Translations under genes and position numbers: made by a program
Shown: piece after piece, positions 36,993 through 46,447 of the stretch
Position numbering within the stretch: the first letter of the stretch is position 1
Layout of the letters: every line of letters begins with the position of its first letter
Notes under the pieces: generated by a model
Databases searched by the model: none
What the model was told of the DNA's origin: nothing
The model's input: the letters and a program-made list of their open reading frames with translations, nothing else
DNA from: Verrucomicrobiaceae bacterium
Lineage (GTDB): Bacteria; Pseudomonadota; Gammaproteobacteria; Pseudomonadales; CAMLJR01
NCBI GenBank assembly: GCA_028293825.1
Contig: JAQGNY010000026.1
Span: 62,001-126,000, forward strand
DNA length: 64,000 nucleotides
Direction: 5' to 3'

Positions 36993-38702
36993 ATGAACAG
37001 CATCGCCACAACTCATTTTTCCGAAACTTACGATGTCGTTGTCGCCGGCTCCGGCGGAGCCGGACTTGCTGCGGCAACCACAGCGGCATTGCACGGCTTA
37101 AGCGTTTTGGTGGTGGAGAAAAGCGAATATTTCGGCGGCGCCACGGCGATGTCCGGCGGCGGTGTTTGGATTGCCGATAATCATTTGATGCAGCAAGCGG
37201 GTTTAAAAGATTCGCGCGCGCAGGCGCGGCGCTATCTCGAATTGTGCGTCGGCGATTATCTGCGTCAGGATTTACTCGATGTATTTCTCGATACCAGCCC
37301 GGAGATGTTGAAATATTTCGAGAAAAATACGCGCCTGCAATTCGATATGCAGCGCGGCATGCCGGATTATCAACCGGATCTTGAAGGCGCTAATTTTGAA
37401 GGCCGCATGTTGAATCCGCTCGAATTCGACGGGCGTGAACTCGGCGCTTATTTCGCGCAGCTGCGACCGCCGCTGGCGGAATTCAATGCGCCCGGCGGCA
37501 TGATGATCGGCATGGCCGACGCGCCGCATATGTTGAACGCGACCAAATCGTTGCGCTCGTTCTGGCATGTGGTGAAATTGCTCGCGCGCTTCGGCAAAGA
37601 TCGCCTCAGTCATTCGCGCGGCACCCGATTAACTATGGGCAACGCGTTTGTCGCGCGGTTGTTGCGCTCGGCGCTCGATGCCGGCGTCACGCTGTGGCGG
37701 CAAGCGCCGCTCAAACAATTAATTATTCAAAGCGGCCGCGTAGTCGGTGTTGAAATCGAACGCGATGGTAAAAAAATTAATATCGGGGCGCGCATCGGCG
37801 TCGTACTCGCCACCGGCGGATTTTCCGCGAACGCAGAAATGCGCAAAAAATATATTCCATTTGCCGAACACCATATTTCATTGCTGCCCGACAGCCACAA
37901 CGGCGACGGCTTAAATAGTGCAACTGCGATTGGCGCAATTATGGAAACGAAAAACGCCAACAACGCGGTGTGGACGGTGATTTCCAAAGTACCTAAAACA
38001 GGACCGAAAGCGAACGGCGGTTTTACTAAATTTCCGCATATGATGGATCGGTCGCAACCGGGTTGTGTGGCCGTTGATAAAAACGGAAAACGTTTCGGCA
38101 ATGAAGCCGCGCCGAATTTTGTCGAAGCAATGCACAGCGCCGGCGCCGTACCCGCTTATTTAATTGGCGATGCAACGTTTGTAAAAAAACATGGACTCGG
38201 CGCGGTTTATCCTGGTGCGCTCGGGTTGCAAAAATTAATTAACTCCGGTTACATCGTCACTGCGCCGACGTTGCGCGAACTCGCACAAAAATTATCGATC
38301 AATGCCGATGAATTGGAAAAAACCGTTGCGCGCGCAAATGCAGAAGCGATTGCCGGCACCGATCCGCAATTCGGTCGCGGCGGCAATGCGTACGACCGCG
38401 CGATGGGCGATCCCACCAATAAACCCAACCCCTGTTTGGCGCCGCTCGACACGCCGCCGTATTACGCGGTGACGATTTATCCCGGCGATGCGACAACCAC
38501 ATTGGGACTACGCGTAACTACCGATGGCCAAGTGCTCGGCCAAAACAATGAACCGATTACTGGTTTATACGCGTGCGGATTGGATATGAATTCGCTGTGG
38601 GCCGGGCGCGCTCCGGGCAACGGTTCGAATAACACGTTGAGCCTGACGTTCGGTTATGTGGTTGGAAAATCACTGAGTAAATTAAAAGCCCGCGCCACCT
38701 GA
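36993..38702 (+). CDS. FAD-dependent oxidoreductase, fumarate reductase/ketosteroid dehydrogenase family
   Basis: A 569-residue flavoprotein. The FAD dinucleotide fold is YDVVVAGSGGAGLAAATTAA (residues ~9-28), followed by VVEKSEYFGGATAMSGGGVW. A second FAD-contact segment, GVVLATGGFSANAEMRKKY, lies near residue 270. The C-terminal motif LYACGLDMNSLWAGRAPGNG followed by TLSLTFGYVVGKS closes the FAD site. The domain order matches 3-ketosteroid-delta1-dehydrogenases and related flavoproteins, but the KstD-type GPG motif is replaced by APGNGSNN, so I do not assign the steroid reaction. The upstream SDR gene is a possible pathway partner. Confidence 0.82.
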   Translation: MNSIATTHFSETYDVVVAGSGGAGLAAATTAALHGLSVLVVEKSEYFGGATAMSGGGVWIADNHLMQQAGLKDSRAQARRYLELCVGDYLRQDLLDVFLDTSPEMLKYFEKNTRLQFDMQRGMPDYQPDLEGANFEGRMLNPLEFDGRELGAYFAQLRPPLAEFNAPGGMMIGMADAPHMLNATKSLRSFWHVVKLLARFGKDRLSHSRGTRLTMGNAFVARLLRSALDAGVTLWRQAPLKQLIIQSGRVVGVEIERDGKKINIGARIGVVLATGGFSANAEMRKKYIPFAEHHISLLPDSHNGDGLNSATAIGAIMETKNANNAVWTVISKVPKTGPKANGGFTKFPHMMDRSQPGCVAVDKNGKRFGNEAAPNFVEAMHSAGAVPAYLIGDATFVKKHGLGAVYPGALGLQKLINSGYIVTAPTLRELAQKLSINADELEKTVARANAEAIAGTDPQFGRGGNAYDRAMGDPTNKPNPCLAPLDTPPYYAVTIYPGDATTTLGLRVTTDGQVLGQNNEPITGLYACGLDMNSLWAGRAPGNGSNNTLSLTFGYVVGKSLSKLKARAT

Positions 38703-38784
38703 AAATTTGCTCAAAGCGCGATTCAAATTATCTAATACACTTTGCGCAATTAGTTTTTACGTCGCTTTCTTTTACATCGCTGCT

Positions 38785-39966
38785 TTACGCTGCTGACAAC
38801 TCCGCAGTCGCAAGCGCCGCTTGTAACAATTCAACCGCCTGATCAATTTCTTCGCGCGTCACATTTAACGCAGGCATAAAACGCAAAATATTCGGCCGTG
38901 TTGCATTGATTAAAAATCCCAAATCGAATGCACGCGCAGCAATTGCGCTTGCGTTATTCGCGGGAATTTCCAGCGCGATTAATAAACCGTCGCCGCGCAC
39001 TGCGCCAAGCGCAAATTGCTTCGATAACGCGGTCAGTTGTTCGCGAAAATAAATTCCGCTCGTATGCACATTATTTAAGAATTCCGGCTGCGTTACTTCA
39101 TTCATCACCGCGCAGCCGACGGCGGTCGTCAGTGGATTGCCGCTGAAGGTGCCGCCTTGATCGCCGTGATCGAAACAACTGACATCGGCATGCGCGACTA
39201 ATGCCGCCAGCGGCACACCGCCGCCCAAACCTTTGCCTAGTGTAAAAATATCGGGAACGATGCCGGCACGTTGATACGCGAACAACGAGCCCGTGCGCCC
39301 AACGCCGGTTTGAATTTCATCGAGAATTAACAGCACGCCGCGCGCACGCGTTAATTCGCGCAGCGCCTGCAAATAATTAATATCGGCAGCGACCACACCG
39401 GCTTCGCCTTGCACCGGCTCTAACATCACCGCAACGGTATTGGCATTAATTGCAGCGGCAATAGCATCGATATCATTGATCGGCACTTTGCGAAAACCCG
39501 GCACTTTCGGCTCGAATAAATCCTGCCACTGCGGCTTGCCCGACGCCGACATCGCCGCCAGCGTGCGGCCGTGAAAACTATTTTCCAGCGTGATGATTTC
39601 GAACGCGCCATTGCGATGCAGCGATCCGAATTTGCGCGCCAATTTAATTGCACCTTCATTCGCTTCCGCACCGCTGCACGCGAAAAATACTTTGTGCAGG
39701 CCGCTGTGTAACGCGATTTGCTCTGCAAGCTGCATCATCGGGGCGTTATAAAACGCGGGACTGCAACTGATTAATGTGCGCGCCTGCGCAGCTATTGCAT
39801 CTGCAATTACAGCGGGCGTATGACCGAGACAATTCACTGCCCAACCTTGCACGAAGTCGAGATAACGTTGGCCGTGATTATCGATCAACCACGATCCATG
39901 ACCGGACATCATCGTCACATTCGGGCGCACCGTTACCTCCATTAACGCATCGCAATACGAATTCAT
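38785..39966 (-). CDS. Class III PLP aminotransferase, acetylornithine aminotransferase-like
   Basis: A 393-residue cytosolic PLP enzyme, best matching ArgD-type acetylornithine/succinyl-diaminopimelate transaminases. The start is ATG 39966 (MNSYCDALMEV) after AGGAGAAGAGAG; a start at 40038 adds 24 unconserved residues. Key segments are ACSGAEANEGAIKLAR (phosphate binding, near residue 96), SFHGRTLAAMSASG, LILDEIQTGVGRTG with the PLP-contact Asp, and FTLGKGLGGGVPLAA with the Schiff-base Lys near residue 240. Late GTFSGNPL is also typical. A leader peptide and intrinsic terminator lie upstream, suggesting attenuation by an amino acid. Whether it serves arginine synthesis or another route is not certain. 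Confidence 0.85.
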   Translation of the reverse strand: MNSYCDALMEVTVRPNVTMMSGHGSWLIDNHGQRYLDFVQGWAVNCLGHTPAVIADAIAAQARTLISCSPAFYNAPMMQLAEQIALHSGLHKVFFACSGAEANEGAIKLARKFGSLHRNGAFEIITLENSFHGRTLAAMSASGKPQWQDLFEPKVPGFRKVPINDIDAIAAAINANTVAVMLEPVQGEAGVVAADINYLQALRELTRARGVLLILDEIQTGVGRTGSLFAYQRAGIVPDIFTLGKGLGGGVPLAALVAHADVSCFDHGDQGGTFSGNPLTTAVGCAVMNEVTQPEFLNNVHTSGIYFREQLTALSKQFALGAVRGDGLLIALEIPANNASAIAARAFDLGFLINATRPNILRFMPALNVTREEIDQAVELLQAALATAELSAA

Positions 39967-40066
39967 TACTCTCTTCTCCTGTTGTGGTACTCGTAAGTAG
40001 TACATCGTTGTAGGCATAAATCGTTTGTCGTACCGCATCGTCGCCGCTGTATTTTTTCCGCAAAAA

Positions 40067-40095
40067 AAAGGCCGCAGTGTTTGGCTGCGGCCTTT
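40067..40095 (-). terminator. Strong intrinsic terminator, candidate attenuator
   Basis: An 11-bp stem (AAAGGCCGCAG/CTGCGGCCTTT) with a 7-base loop. Read on the - strand it is followed by an uninterrupted run of eight T (positions 40069-40062). It lies 21 bases after the leader-peptide stop and about 100 bases before the aminotransferase start. It also ends transcripts from the efflux operon upstream. Confidence 0.85.
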
Positions 40096-40115
40096 GGGTA
40101 GTTCGACTTAATTAA

Positions 40116-40214
40116 TTAATCGCTTCCCTCCAGCTCGCAAATAGCCGCCGCCGCGCGGGCGGTTGCTCGTGCGGCGGCGATTGCTGCGATGGTGGAGAGA
40201 GTTAAATTTTTCAT
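40116..40214 (-). CDS. Ala-rich 32-residue leader peptide
   Basis: A 32-codon frame opens MKNLTLSTIAAIAAARATAR and continues with four Ala codons and ICELEGSD. Twelve of the 32 residues are Ala, with some Thr, Ile and Arg. No ribosome-binding site precedes it. A TTGACA/CATTAT promoter places the probable transcription start at or within a base or two of the ATG, so the mRNA would be leaderless, as reported for trpL of Sinorhizobium. An 11-bp terminator follows the stop. This is the layout of a ribosome-mediated attenuator for the aminotransferase gene. The controlling amino acid is not obvious: Ala codons dominate, Arg appears only twice. Confidence 0.6.
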   Translation of the reverse strand: MKNLTLSTIAAIAAARATARAAAAICELEGSD

Positions 40215-40220
40215 GTGCCG

Positions 40221-40249
40221 ATAATGTGCAACATCCGAAAAAGTGTCAA
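40221..40249 (-). promoter_or_regulatory. Sigma70-type promoter of the leader peptide
   Basis: On the - strand, TTGACA (40249-40244) and CATTAT (40226-40221) are separated by exactly 17 bases. The CATTAT box ends six bases before the leader ATG at 40214, so transcription would start at about the A of ATG. The box begins right after the stop of the outer-membrane efflux gene at 40257. Confidence 0.65.
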
Positions 40250-40256
40250 GGCGCAA

Positions 40257-41729
40257 TTAATATTTAATCGATGCGGTTTCTGCGGTCGCATTCCAACCGC
40301 CGCCGAGTGCTTTGTACACCGCGATTAAACTGGTTGCTGCCGCCGTGCGTGCGCGCGATAAATTCGCCTGCACTTCGAGCTGGCTGCGCTCGCTATCCAA
40401 CACGTCGAGAAAATCCGCCGCGCCACCCTCGTAACGCAAATGCGCAAGTTCCGAAGCGCGATCGATTGCACGCGTACCGGCCTGCAAATAATCGAGTTGT
40501 CGCCGCGTTTCGCGATACGTCACCAATGCATTTTCGGTTTCTTCCAACGCGCGCAAAATGGTTTGCTGATACGCGGCGAGTAAACCCTGTTGATTGGCCG
40601 AGGCCTGACTGACGCGCGCCTGCACACGCCCCAAATCGAACGCCGCCCATTGAATGCTCGGACCATACGCATACGTCGCGGTCGGTGCATCGCCGATACG
40701 ATCTCTGCTATTCGCAGCAAAACCGATTTCACCGGTGAAACTCACGCGCGGAAAATAATCGCCTTTCGCCACGCCGATATTCGCGGTGGCGGAAGCAAGA
40801 CGTTGCTCCGCTGCATTAACATCGGGACGGCGCCGCAATAATTGTTCGGGGCTGCCGATCTGCACCAAGCGTGGCAATGCGGGCAACGCTGCAGTTGGTG
40901 CTAACGTTTGCTGCAATGCGTTCGGTTGCTCGCCGACTAAAACCGATAAGCGGTGAATGGTATTTTCAATCGTCATTTGAATCGCGGGCAATGTCGCCAG
41001 CGTGGTATTTAATAACGATTCGGCGCGCGCGGTATCGAACTCCGTACCGCGTCCCGCATCGAGTCTCGCCTGCGCGATTTTTAATGTTTCGGTTTGATTA
41101 TTCGCATTGCGCTGCGCCACATCGAATTGTTCCTGCGCACCGCGCAATTCAAAATAATTGCGCGCGACTTCCGCTACCACGCTGACTTGCGCCGCGTGTA
41201 AATCGGCGGCGTATGCTGCTTCCGCTGCGCGGCTCGCTTCAACTTCGCGACGCACGCGGCCGAATAAATCAAGCTCCCAAATCGCATCGAAACCGCCGGT
41301 GGTTAATGTCGATGTCTGCGCTTGGCCGTTGTAGGTTTGATCCGCGCTCAGGCGCTGTTTCTGATGCGCTGCCTGCGCAGTTACCGTCGGCGCCAAATCG
41401 AATTGCGTTTCGCGGCGCAGTGCGCGCGCTTGATTTAAATTCGCCAGTGCGATGCGCAAATCATGATTCGATTTCAACGAGTACCCGACCAATGCATTCA
41501 GCGTGTCATCGTTAAACACGGTCCAGAATTGATCGAGCGCCGCAGTTTCTGCCACTGCGGTATCGTCGCCGGCAAAGGCCGTTGGCAATTCTGTTTTCGG
41601 TTTTTCGTAATCGGGACCGATCGCGCAACCGACCAATATTCCGGTCAGTGCAACCGCCATTGCCGACACTAAAAATGCGCGCGCAAACGGCACCGGTTTT
41701 TTTGAATTTTCTTTCATCGTAATTCTCAT
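40257..41729 (-). CDS. RND efflux outer-membrane channel lipoprotein (NodT/OprM family)
   Basis: A 490-residue trimeric outer-membrane channel of tripartite efflux pumps. The signal peptide ends in the lipobox LVGC (Cys about residue 35), followed by AIGPDYEKP, the family's post-Cys signature. Two outer-membrane-efflux-protein repeats follow (about 70-270 and 290-480), with LGQ-type helices such as NHDLRIALANLNQARALRRE and LRRRPDVNAAEQRLASATANIG. It is the last gene of the operon, 12 bases after the pump gene. The start ATG 41729 has GAGAGAGAAC before it; a second ATG at 41717 is possible. Confidence 0.92.
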   Translation of the reverse strand: MRITMKENSKKPVPFARAFLVSAMAVALTGILVGCAIGPDYEKPKTELPTAFAGDDTAVAETAALDQFWTVFNDDTLNALVGYSLKSNHDLRIALANLNQARALRRETQFDLAPTVTAQAAHQKQRLSADQTYNGQAQTSTLTTGGFDAIWELDLFGRVRREVEASRAAEAAYAADLHAAQVSVVAEVARNYFELRGAQEQFDVAQRNANNQTETLKIAQARLDAGRGTEFDTARAESLLNTTLATLPAIQMTIENTIHRLSVLVGEQPNALQQTLAPTAALPALPRLVQIGSPEQLLRRRPDVNAAEQRLASATANIGVAKGDYFPRVSFTGEIGFAANSRDRIGDAPTATYAYGPSIQWAAFDLGRVQARVSQASANQQGLLAAYQQTILRALEETENALVTYRETRRQLDYLQAGTRAIDRASELAHLRYEGGAADFLDVLDSERSQLEVQANLSRARTAAATSLIAVYKALGGGWNATAETASIKY

Positions 41730-41741
41730 GTTCTCTCTCGC

Positions 41742-44700
41742 TTAATCGTGTGTAAGCGGGGCGAGCGGCAACGCCGCTGAACTCGTTTTGCGATCGCGCC
41801 GTTGTTTTACATAACTCTGAATGACGGTGTAGAACAGCGGCGTTAAATAAATGCCGAACAGCGTAACGCCGATCATGCCGAAGAATTCCGCGATACCGAG
41901 CGCTTGCCGAATTTCAGCGCCGGCGCCACTCGCCAGGAACAGCGGCAGGACGCCGAAAATAAATGCAAACGACGTCATGATGATCGGGCGCAGCCGTAGA
42001 CGACAGGCTTCCAGTACGGCTTCGGTAATCGTGCGTCCTTGCGCTTCCAAATCGCGCGCAAACTCGACGATCAAAATGGCGTTTTTCGCGGCCAGTGCGA
42101 TCAGTACGAATAAACCGATCTGCGTAAAAATATTGATTTCGGATTTCATCAATAAAATCCCGGCAACAGCGCTGAGCAAACACAACGGCACGATCAGAAT
42201 TACCGCGAGCGGCAGCGACAAACTTTCGTACTGCGCCGCCAACACTAAGAACACCAGCAACACACACAGCGGCAATACATAACCGAGTGCGCCGCTAGCC
42301 TGCACTTGCTGGTAAGTAATTTCAGTCCAGCTGTAGGTCATGCCCGGCGGCAAAGTTTCGCGCATGATTTTTTCCATCGCTGCAATCGATTGTCCCGAGC
42401 TGAAGCCCGGCGCCGATTTGCCGTTGATGTCGCTCGATGGAAAACCGTTATAGCGCTGCACCGTGAGCGGACCGTGACTGTCTTTTAATGTCATCAACGT
42501 GCCGAGCGGTACCATGTCGCCGCGATTGTTGCGGGTTTTTAGCAGCAACGCGTCCTGCGGTTTGGCGCGGTATTTTTCATCGGCCTGCACCATGACGCGG
42601 AAGGTGCGATCGAACTGGTTAAAGTCATTAACGTAGTACGAGCCCAAGTACGCTTGCAGTGTTAAAAACACATCGCCCAACTCGACGCCTAGACGCTTCG
42701 CTTTAACGCGATCGACATCGGCATAAAATTGCGGCGCATTCACTTCGTAGTTGGTGTAGGTACCGATCAGCTCCGGCGTTTTCCAGGTTCTTTCCAACAC
42801 GTCCTGTGTGACCTTCGCCAAATTATCCGGGCCGCTCGCGCTGCGATCTTCGATTTGCAATTTGAAACCACCGGCCGGACCGAAGCCGCGAATCGGTGGC
42901 GCCGGCAGTACGAAAATTTGCGCGCCGTCGATCACCGAGAATTTTTTAATTAATTCGGCGCTGATACTGGCCTGTGTCAAACCGGGGCGATCTTCAAACG
43001 GTTTCATCGGAAAAAACACAACGGCATTGTTCGAACTGCGGGTGAAACCGTTGATCGATAAACCGGGGAATTGCACCGCGTGTTCGATACCCGGAACCTG
43101 CAACGCGATTTCACCGATTCGTCTGACCACTTCCTGCGTGCGTTCAATCGACGCGGCTGGCGGCAATTGCACCACCGTGACCAAATAACCTTTGTCCTGT
43201 GCGGGTACGAAGCCGGTTGGCGCTTTCGCGAAACCGACACCGGCCAGTACTAACAAGCCGGCGTAAATCACCAAGCCGACCGCCGATGCGCGCAGCAATT
43301 TTTTCACGCCGCCCTGATAGCGTTGCGACACGTTGCCGAACGCGCGATTGAACGGCGTGAAAAACCAATTCAAATAGCGATCGATAAAACGTTGCACGGC
43401 ATCGGGCTTGGTACCGTGCGCCTGCAATAACAAACCGCACAACGCTGGCGATAATGTCAGCGAGCTGATTGCGGAAAAGATCGACGCGAAGGCAATCGTC
43501 AATGCGAACTGGCGATAGAACGCGCCGTTAAATCCGGGCACGAACGCGGGCGGAATAAATACCGCGCACAGCACCAATGAAATCGCGACGATGGGACCGG
43601 CCACTTCATCCATCGAACGGTGCGAGGCGGCGCGCGGCGTCAACCCTTCGGAAATACCGCGCTCGACGTTTTCCACCACCACGATGGCATCGTCGACGAC
43701 GATACCGACCGCGAGCACCAGCCCCAACAGCGTCAATGTATTAATCGAAAAGCCGAACAACAACAGCGCCGCCAACGTGCCGACAATCGATACCGGCACC
43801 GCGATAATTGGGATTAATGCCGCGCGCCATTTTTGCAAAAACACGATGACGACGATAACCACCAACAGCGTCGCTTCGAGCAACGTGTGAATAACCGATT
43901 TAATTGAATCGCGCACGAACACGGTCGGATCGTAAACAATCGAATAATCGACGCCCTGCGGAAAGCGCGTTTTTAAATCGGCCATCGTCGTGCGTACATC
44001 GTCGGCCAGCTTTAATGCGTTCGCGCCCGGCTGCAGAAAAATGGGCAGCGCTACCGCAGACTGATTGTCGAGCAAGCTGCGCAATGCGTATTCGCCCGCG
44101 CCCAATTCTATGCGCGCGACATCGCGCAGTCGCGTAATTTCGCCGTCGTCACCGGCTTTGACGATGACATCGCCGAATTCTTTTTCATCGCGCAAGCGGC
44201 CCTGCGTTTTAACCGCGAACTGAAATTCACTGGCGCTTTTCATCGGCGCGGCGCCGACTGAACCCGCCGCCACTTGCACGTTTTGTTCTTGAATCGATTT
44301 GATCACATCGCCGGCAGTGAGATTGCGCGCCGCCAGTTTTTGCGGATCGAGCCAAACACGCATGGCGTAATCGCCGGAACCGAAAATGCGCACATCGCCG
44401 GCACCGGGAATTCGCGCCAGCGCATCGCGCACTTGAATCACCGCGTAATTGCGCAGATACAAACCGTCGTAGCGGTTATCCGGCGAGAACAAATGCACAA
44501 CCATGGTTAAATCCGGCGAGCTTTTACGCGCGGTAACACCGAGCGCGCGCACCGCTTCCGGCAACCGCGGCACTGCCTGCGCGACGCGGTTTTGTACTTG
44601 CACTTGTGCGCGATCGATATCGGCGCCCAATTTAAATACCACGGTAATTTGCAGCGTGCCGTCCTGTTGCGCCTGCGAATTCATGTAGATCATGTCTTCG

Positions 44701-44921
44701 ACGCCGGTAATTTCCTGCTCCAGCGGCGCCGATACCGTTTCCGATAACACCTCCGGATTAGCGCCTGGATACTGCGCCTGCACGATGATGGTCGGCGGAC
44801 TGACTTCGGGATATTCGGCAATCGGCAAGGTGAATGCGGATATCGCCCCCGCCAATAAAATCAGAAAAGAAATCACGCCGGCAAAGATGGGGCGCTCAAT
44901 AAAAAAGTGCGGAAATTTCAT
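41742..44921 (-). CDS. RND multidrug efflux pump, HAE1 (AcrB/MexF-like)
   Basis: A 1059-residue inner-membrane proton antiporter, the motor of a tripartite drug pump. It starts MKFPHFFIERPIFAGVISF, typical of HAE1 pumps; a start at 44954 would add 11 unrelated residues. The proton-relay Asp pair lies in VGIVVDDAIVVVENVERG near residue 400. The porter-domain motif LSETVSAPLEQEITGVEDM is near the N-terminus. The second half repeats the fold, with the helix PLFLASGAGAEIRQALGIAE near the end. The order adaptor-pump-channel with a divergent TetR gene matches MexEF-OprN/AcrAB-type operons. Drug range cannot be read from sequence. Confidence 0.95.
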   Translation of the reverse strand: MKFPHFFIERPIFAGVISFLILLAGAISAFTLPIAEYPEVSPPTIIVQAQYPGANPEVLSETVSAPLEQEITGVEDMIYMNSQAQQDGTLQITVVFKLGADIDRAQVQVQNRVAQAVPRLPEAVRALGVTARKSSPDLTMVVHLFSPDNRYDGLYLRNYAVIQVRDALARIPGAGDVRIFGSGDYAMRVWLDPQKLAARNLTAGDVIKSIQEQNVQVAAGSVGAAPMKSASEFQFAVKTQGRLRDEKEFGDVIVKAGDDGEITRLRDVARIELGAGEYALRSLLDNQSAVALPIFLQPGANALKLADDVRTTMADLKTRFPQGVDYSIVYDPTVFVRDSIKSVIHTLLEATLLVVIVVIVFLQKWRAALIPIIAVPVSIVGTLAALLLFGFSINTLTLLGLVLAVGIVVDDAIVVVENVERGISEGLTPRAASHRSMDEVAGPIVAISLVLCAVFIPPAFVPGFNGAFYRQFALTIAFASIFSAISSLTLSPALCGLLLQAHGTKPDAVQRFIDRYLNWFFTPFNRAFGNVSQRYQGGVKKLLRASAVGLVIYAGLLVLAGVGFAKAPTGFVPAQDKGYLVTVVQLPPAASIERTQEVVRRIGEIALQVPGIEHAVQFPGLSINGFTRSSNNAVVFFPMKPFEDRPGLTQASISAELIKKFSVIDGAQIFVLPAPPIRGFGPAGGFKLQIEDRSASGPDNLAKVTQDVLERTWKTPELIGTYTNYEVNAPQFYADVDRVKAKRLGVELGDVFLTLQAYLGSYYVNDFNQFDRTFRVMVQADEKYRAKPQDALLLKTRNNRGDMVPLGTLMTLKDSHGPLTVQRYNGFPSSDINGKSAPGFSSGQSIAAMEKIMRETLPPGMTYSWTEITYQQVQASGALGYVLPLCVLLVFLVLAAQYESLSLPLAVILIVPLCLLSAVAGILLMKSEINIFTQIGLFVLIALAAKNAILIVEFARDLEAQGRTITEAVLEACRLRLRPIIMTSFAFIFGVLPLFLASGAGAEIRQALGIAEFFGMIGVTLFGIYLTPLFYTVIQSYVKQRRDRKTSSAALPLAPLTHD

Positions 44922-44993
44922 AATCGTGATCCGTTGGGCAAGCCGTATACGCATCCGAAAAAATTCGGACAGTTAAACAATAAAATTAAAAAA

Positions 44994-45013
44994 TCCTCTC
45001 CCGGAGGAGAGGA
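44994..45013 (-). terminator. Intra-operon hairpin with T-tract between adaptor and pump genes
   Basis: On the - strand an 8-bp stem TCCTCTCC/GGAGAGGA with a TCCG loop is followed by TTTTTTAATTTT. It lies 13 bases after the adaptor stop and 72 bases before the pump start. A second small hairpin (TCCGAA/TTCGGA, 44954-44969) follows. Partial termination here would lower pump and channel relative to adaptor. Confidence 0.65.
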
Positions 45014-45026
45014 AGGGGGGAAAGCG

Positions 45027-46289
45027 TCAGTACTTGGCTTTTTCCGGGCTGTTGTTCTGCGCGACTTTTTTCGCATCGTTTTTCGCGTCAGTGCCTGGCT
45101 GTTCCAGTGTCGGCGCCACCGTCATGCCGGCACGCACACGCTGCAAACCGCTGCTGACAATTTGCTCGCCCACTTGTAGGCCGCCGCGCACGATGCGTTG
45201 ATTATCAAACACGCCGCCGAGTTCCACCGCGCGATACTCCGCCACATTTTGCGGATTGATCACCAGCACGTATTTGCGATCCTGGTCGGTGACGACCGCT
45301 TCGTCCGGAATTAACGCAGCGGTGTATTTTCCGCTGCCCTGCAAGCGCACGCGCGCCAACATGCCGGGTGTGAATAAATGGTCCGGGTTGGCGATGACCG
45401 CGCGCGAACGAATGGTGCCGGTTTCAGGATTCAATGCGTTGTCGACAAAATTCATCGTCGCCGCGTGCGGAAAATCTTCTTCATTGGCAAGGCCGACAAA
45501 TACCGGATTGGCGGTATCGCGTGCGCTGGGTCGCTCGCCGCGTTTGGTCAATTCGGCGTATTTCAAAAAGGTTTGTTCGTCGCCTTCGAAGTACACGTAA
45601 ATAGGATCGAGCGACACCACCGAGGTCAGAATGCTTTCGCCTTTATTGACGTAATTGCCGGCCGTCACTTCAGCGCGCGAGACGCGACCATCAATCGGCG
45701 ATGCGACGCGGGTGTATTCCAGATCGAGTTGCGCCGCATCCACCGACGCTCGCGCAGCCTGTACATCGGCCTGCAATTGATTGCGCTGGCTGGCGCGCTG
45801 GTCATATTCCTCCTGCGATACCGCATGCGCCTGCAACAGGCGTTCGGTGCGCTGCAGCTCTTTGGCGCTCAGCTCGACCTGCGCGGTGGCGCGCGCCAAT
45901 TCGCTCTGCGCTTTTTCCAATTGCACGCGGTAGGAGCGCTGGTCGATCACAAATAAGATGTCGCCCTTTTTAACTTCCTTACCTTCGGCAAACGTCACTT
46001 GTTCGATGTAACCGCTGACGCGCGGACGCAGCTTGACGCTTTCGACCGCTTCAAAACGGCCGGTGAACGTATCCCAATCGACCACTTCGCCGGATACCGC
46101 AGCGACGGTATGCACAGCCGGTGCGGGCGGCGCGGCGGCGGTTTTGCCACTGCCGCAACCGACCAGACCGAAGCTGAGCAATGCTAGGCCAAGAGCGAGG
46201 ACAACGACATGCGCGACGCCGAAGGTACGTGTCGAAGTCGGCGCTTCTGCAGCGGTAGAAGTAGACGAAAAATTGTGCAATTGATTCAT
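45027..46289 (-). CDS. RND efflux periplasmic adaptor (membrane fusion protein)
   Basis: A 420-residue adaptor that bridges the RND pump and the outer-membrane channel. I start at ATG 46289 (MNQLHNFSSTS), preceded by GGGA; an earlier start at 46385 adds 32 unlikely residues. A membrane segment with a lipobox-like end (LALLSFGLVGCGSG, Cys about residue 48) suggests lipid anchoring. The lipoyl-like halves are RPRVSGYIEQVTFAEGKEVKKGD (split over a hinge) and YTRVASPIDGRVSRAEVTAGN, separated by a coiled coil (about 110-175). The beta-barrel and membrane-proximal domains follow. It is the first gene of the operon, and the twin operators at 46448-46501 lie upstream. Confidence 0.92.
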   Translation of the reverse strand: MNQLHNFSSTSTAAEAPTSTRTFGVAHVVVLALGLALLSFGLVGCGSGKTAAAPPAPAVHTVAAVSGEVVDWDTFTGRFEAVESVKLRPRVSGYIEQVTFAEGKEVKKGDILFVIDQRSYRVQLEKAQSELARATAQVELSAKELQRTERLLQAHAVSQEEYDQRASQRNQLQADVQAARASVDAAQLDLEYTRVASPIDGRVSRAEVTAGNYVNKGESILTSVVSLDPIYVYFEGDEQTFLKYAELTKRGERPSARDTANPVFVGLANEEDFPHAATMNFVDNALNPETGTIRSRAVIANPDHLFTPGMLARVRLQGSGKYTAALIPDEAVVTDQDRKYVLVINPQNVAEYRAVELGGVFDNQRIVRGGLQVGEQIVSSGLQRVRAGMTVAPTLEQPGTDAKNDAKKVAQNNSPEKAKY

Positions 46290-46447
46290 GTCGTAAGTCC
46301 CATTCAGGTAAACTGCGCCCAGCGTGCCCGAACAACCGAGCATAACGATAAGACGCGATCCGCTATGAATTTGTGACTGTTGCATTGAGCTAATGGGTCA
46401 CACTGTGGTCATAGAGGTGTCAGTAAAAAACTGGTCATTGCTGGAAT

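Noticed and set aside
36993-38702. Assignment as KstD (3-ketosteroid delta1-dehydrogenase)
   Set aside because: The C-terminal motif differs from the typical KstD pattern, so only the flavoprotein family is supported.
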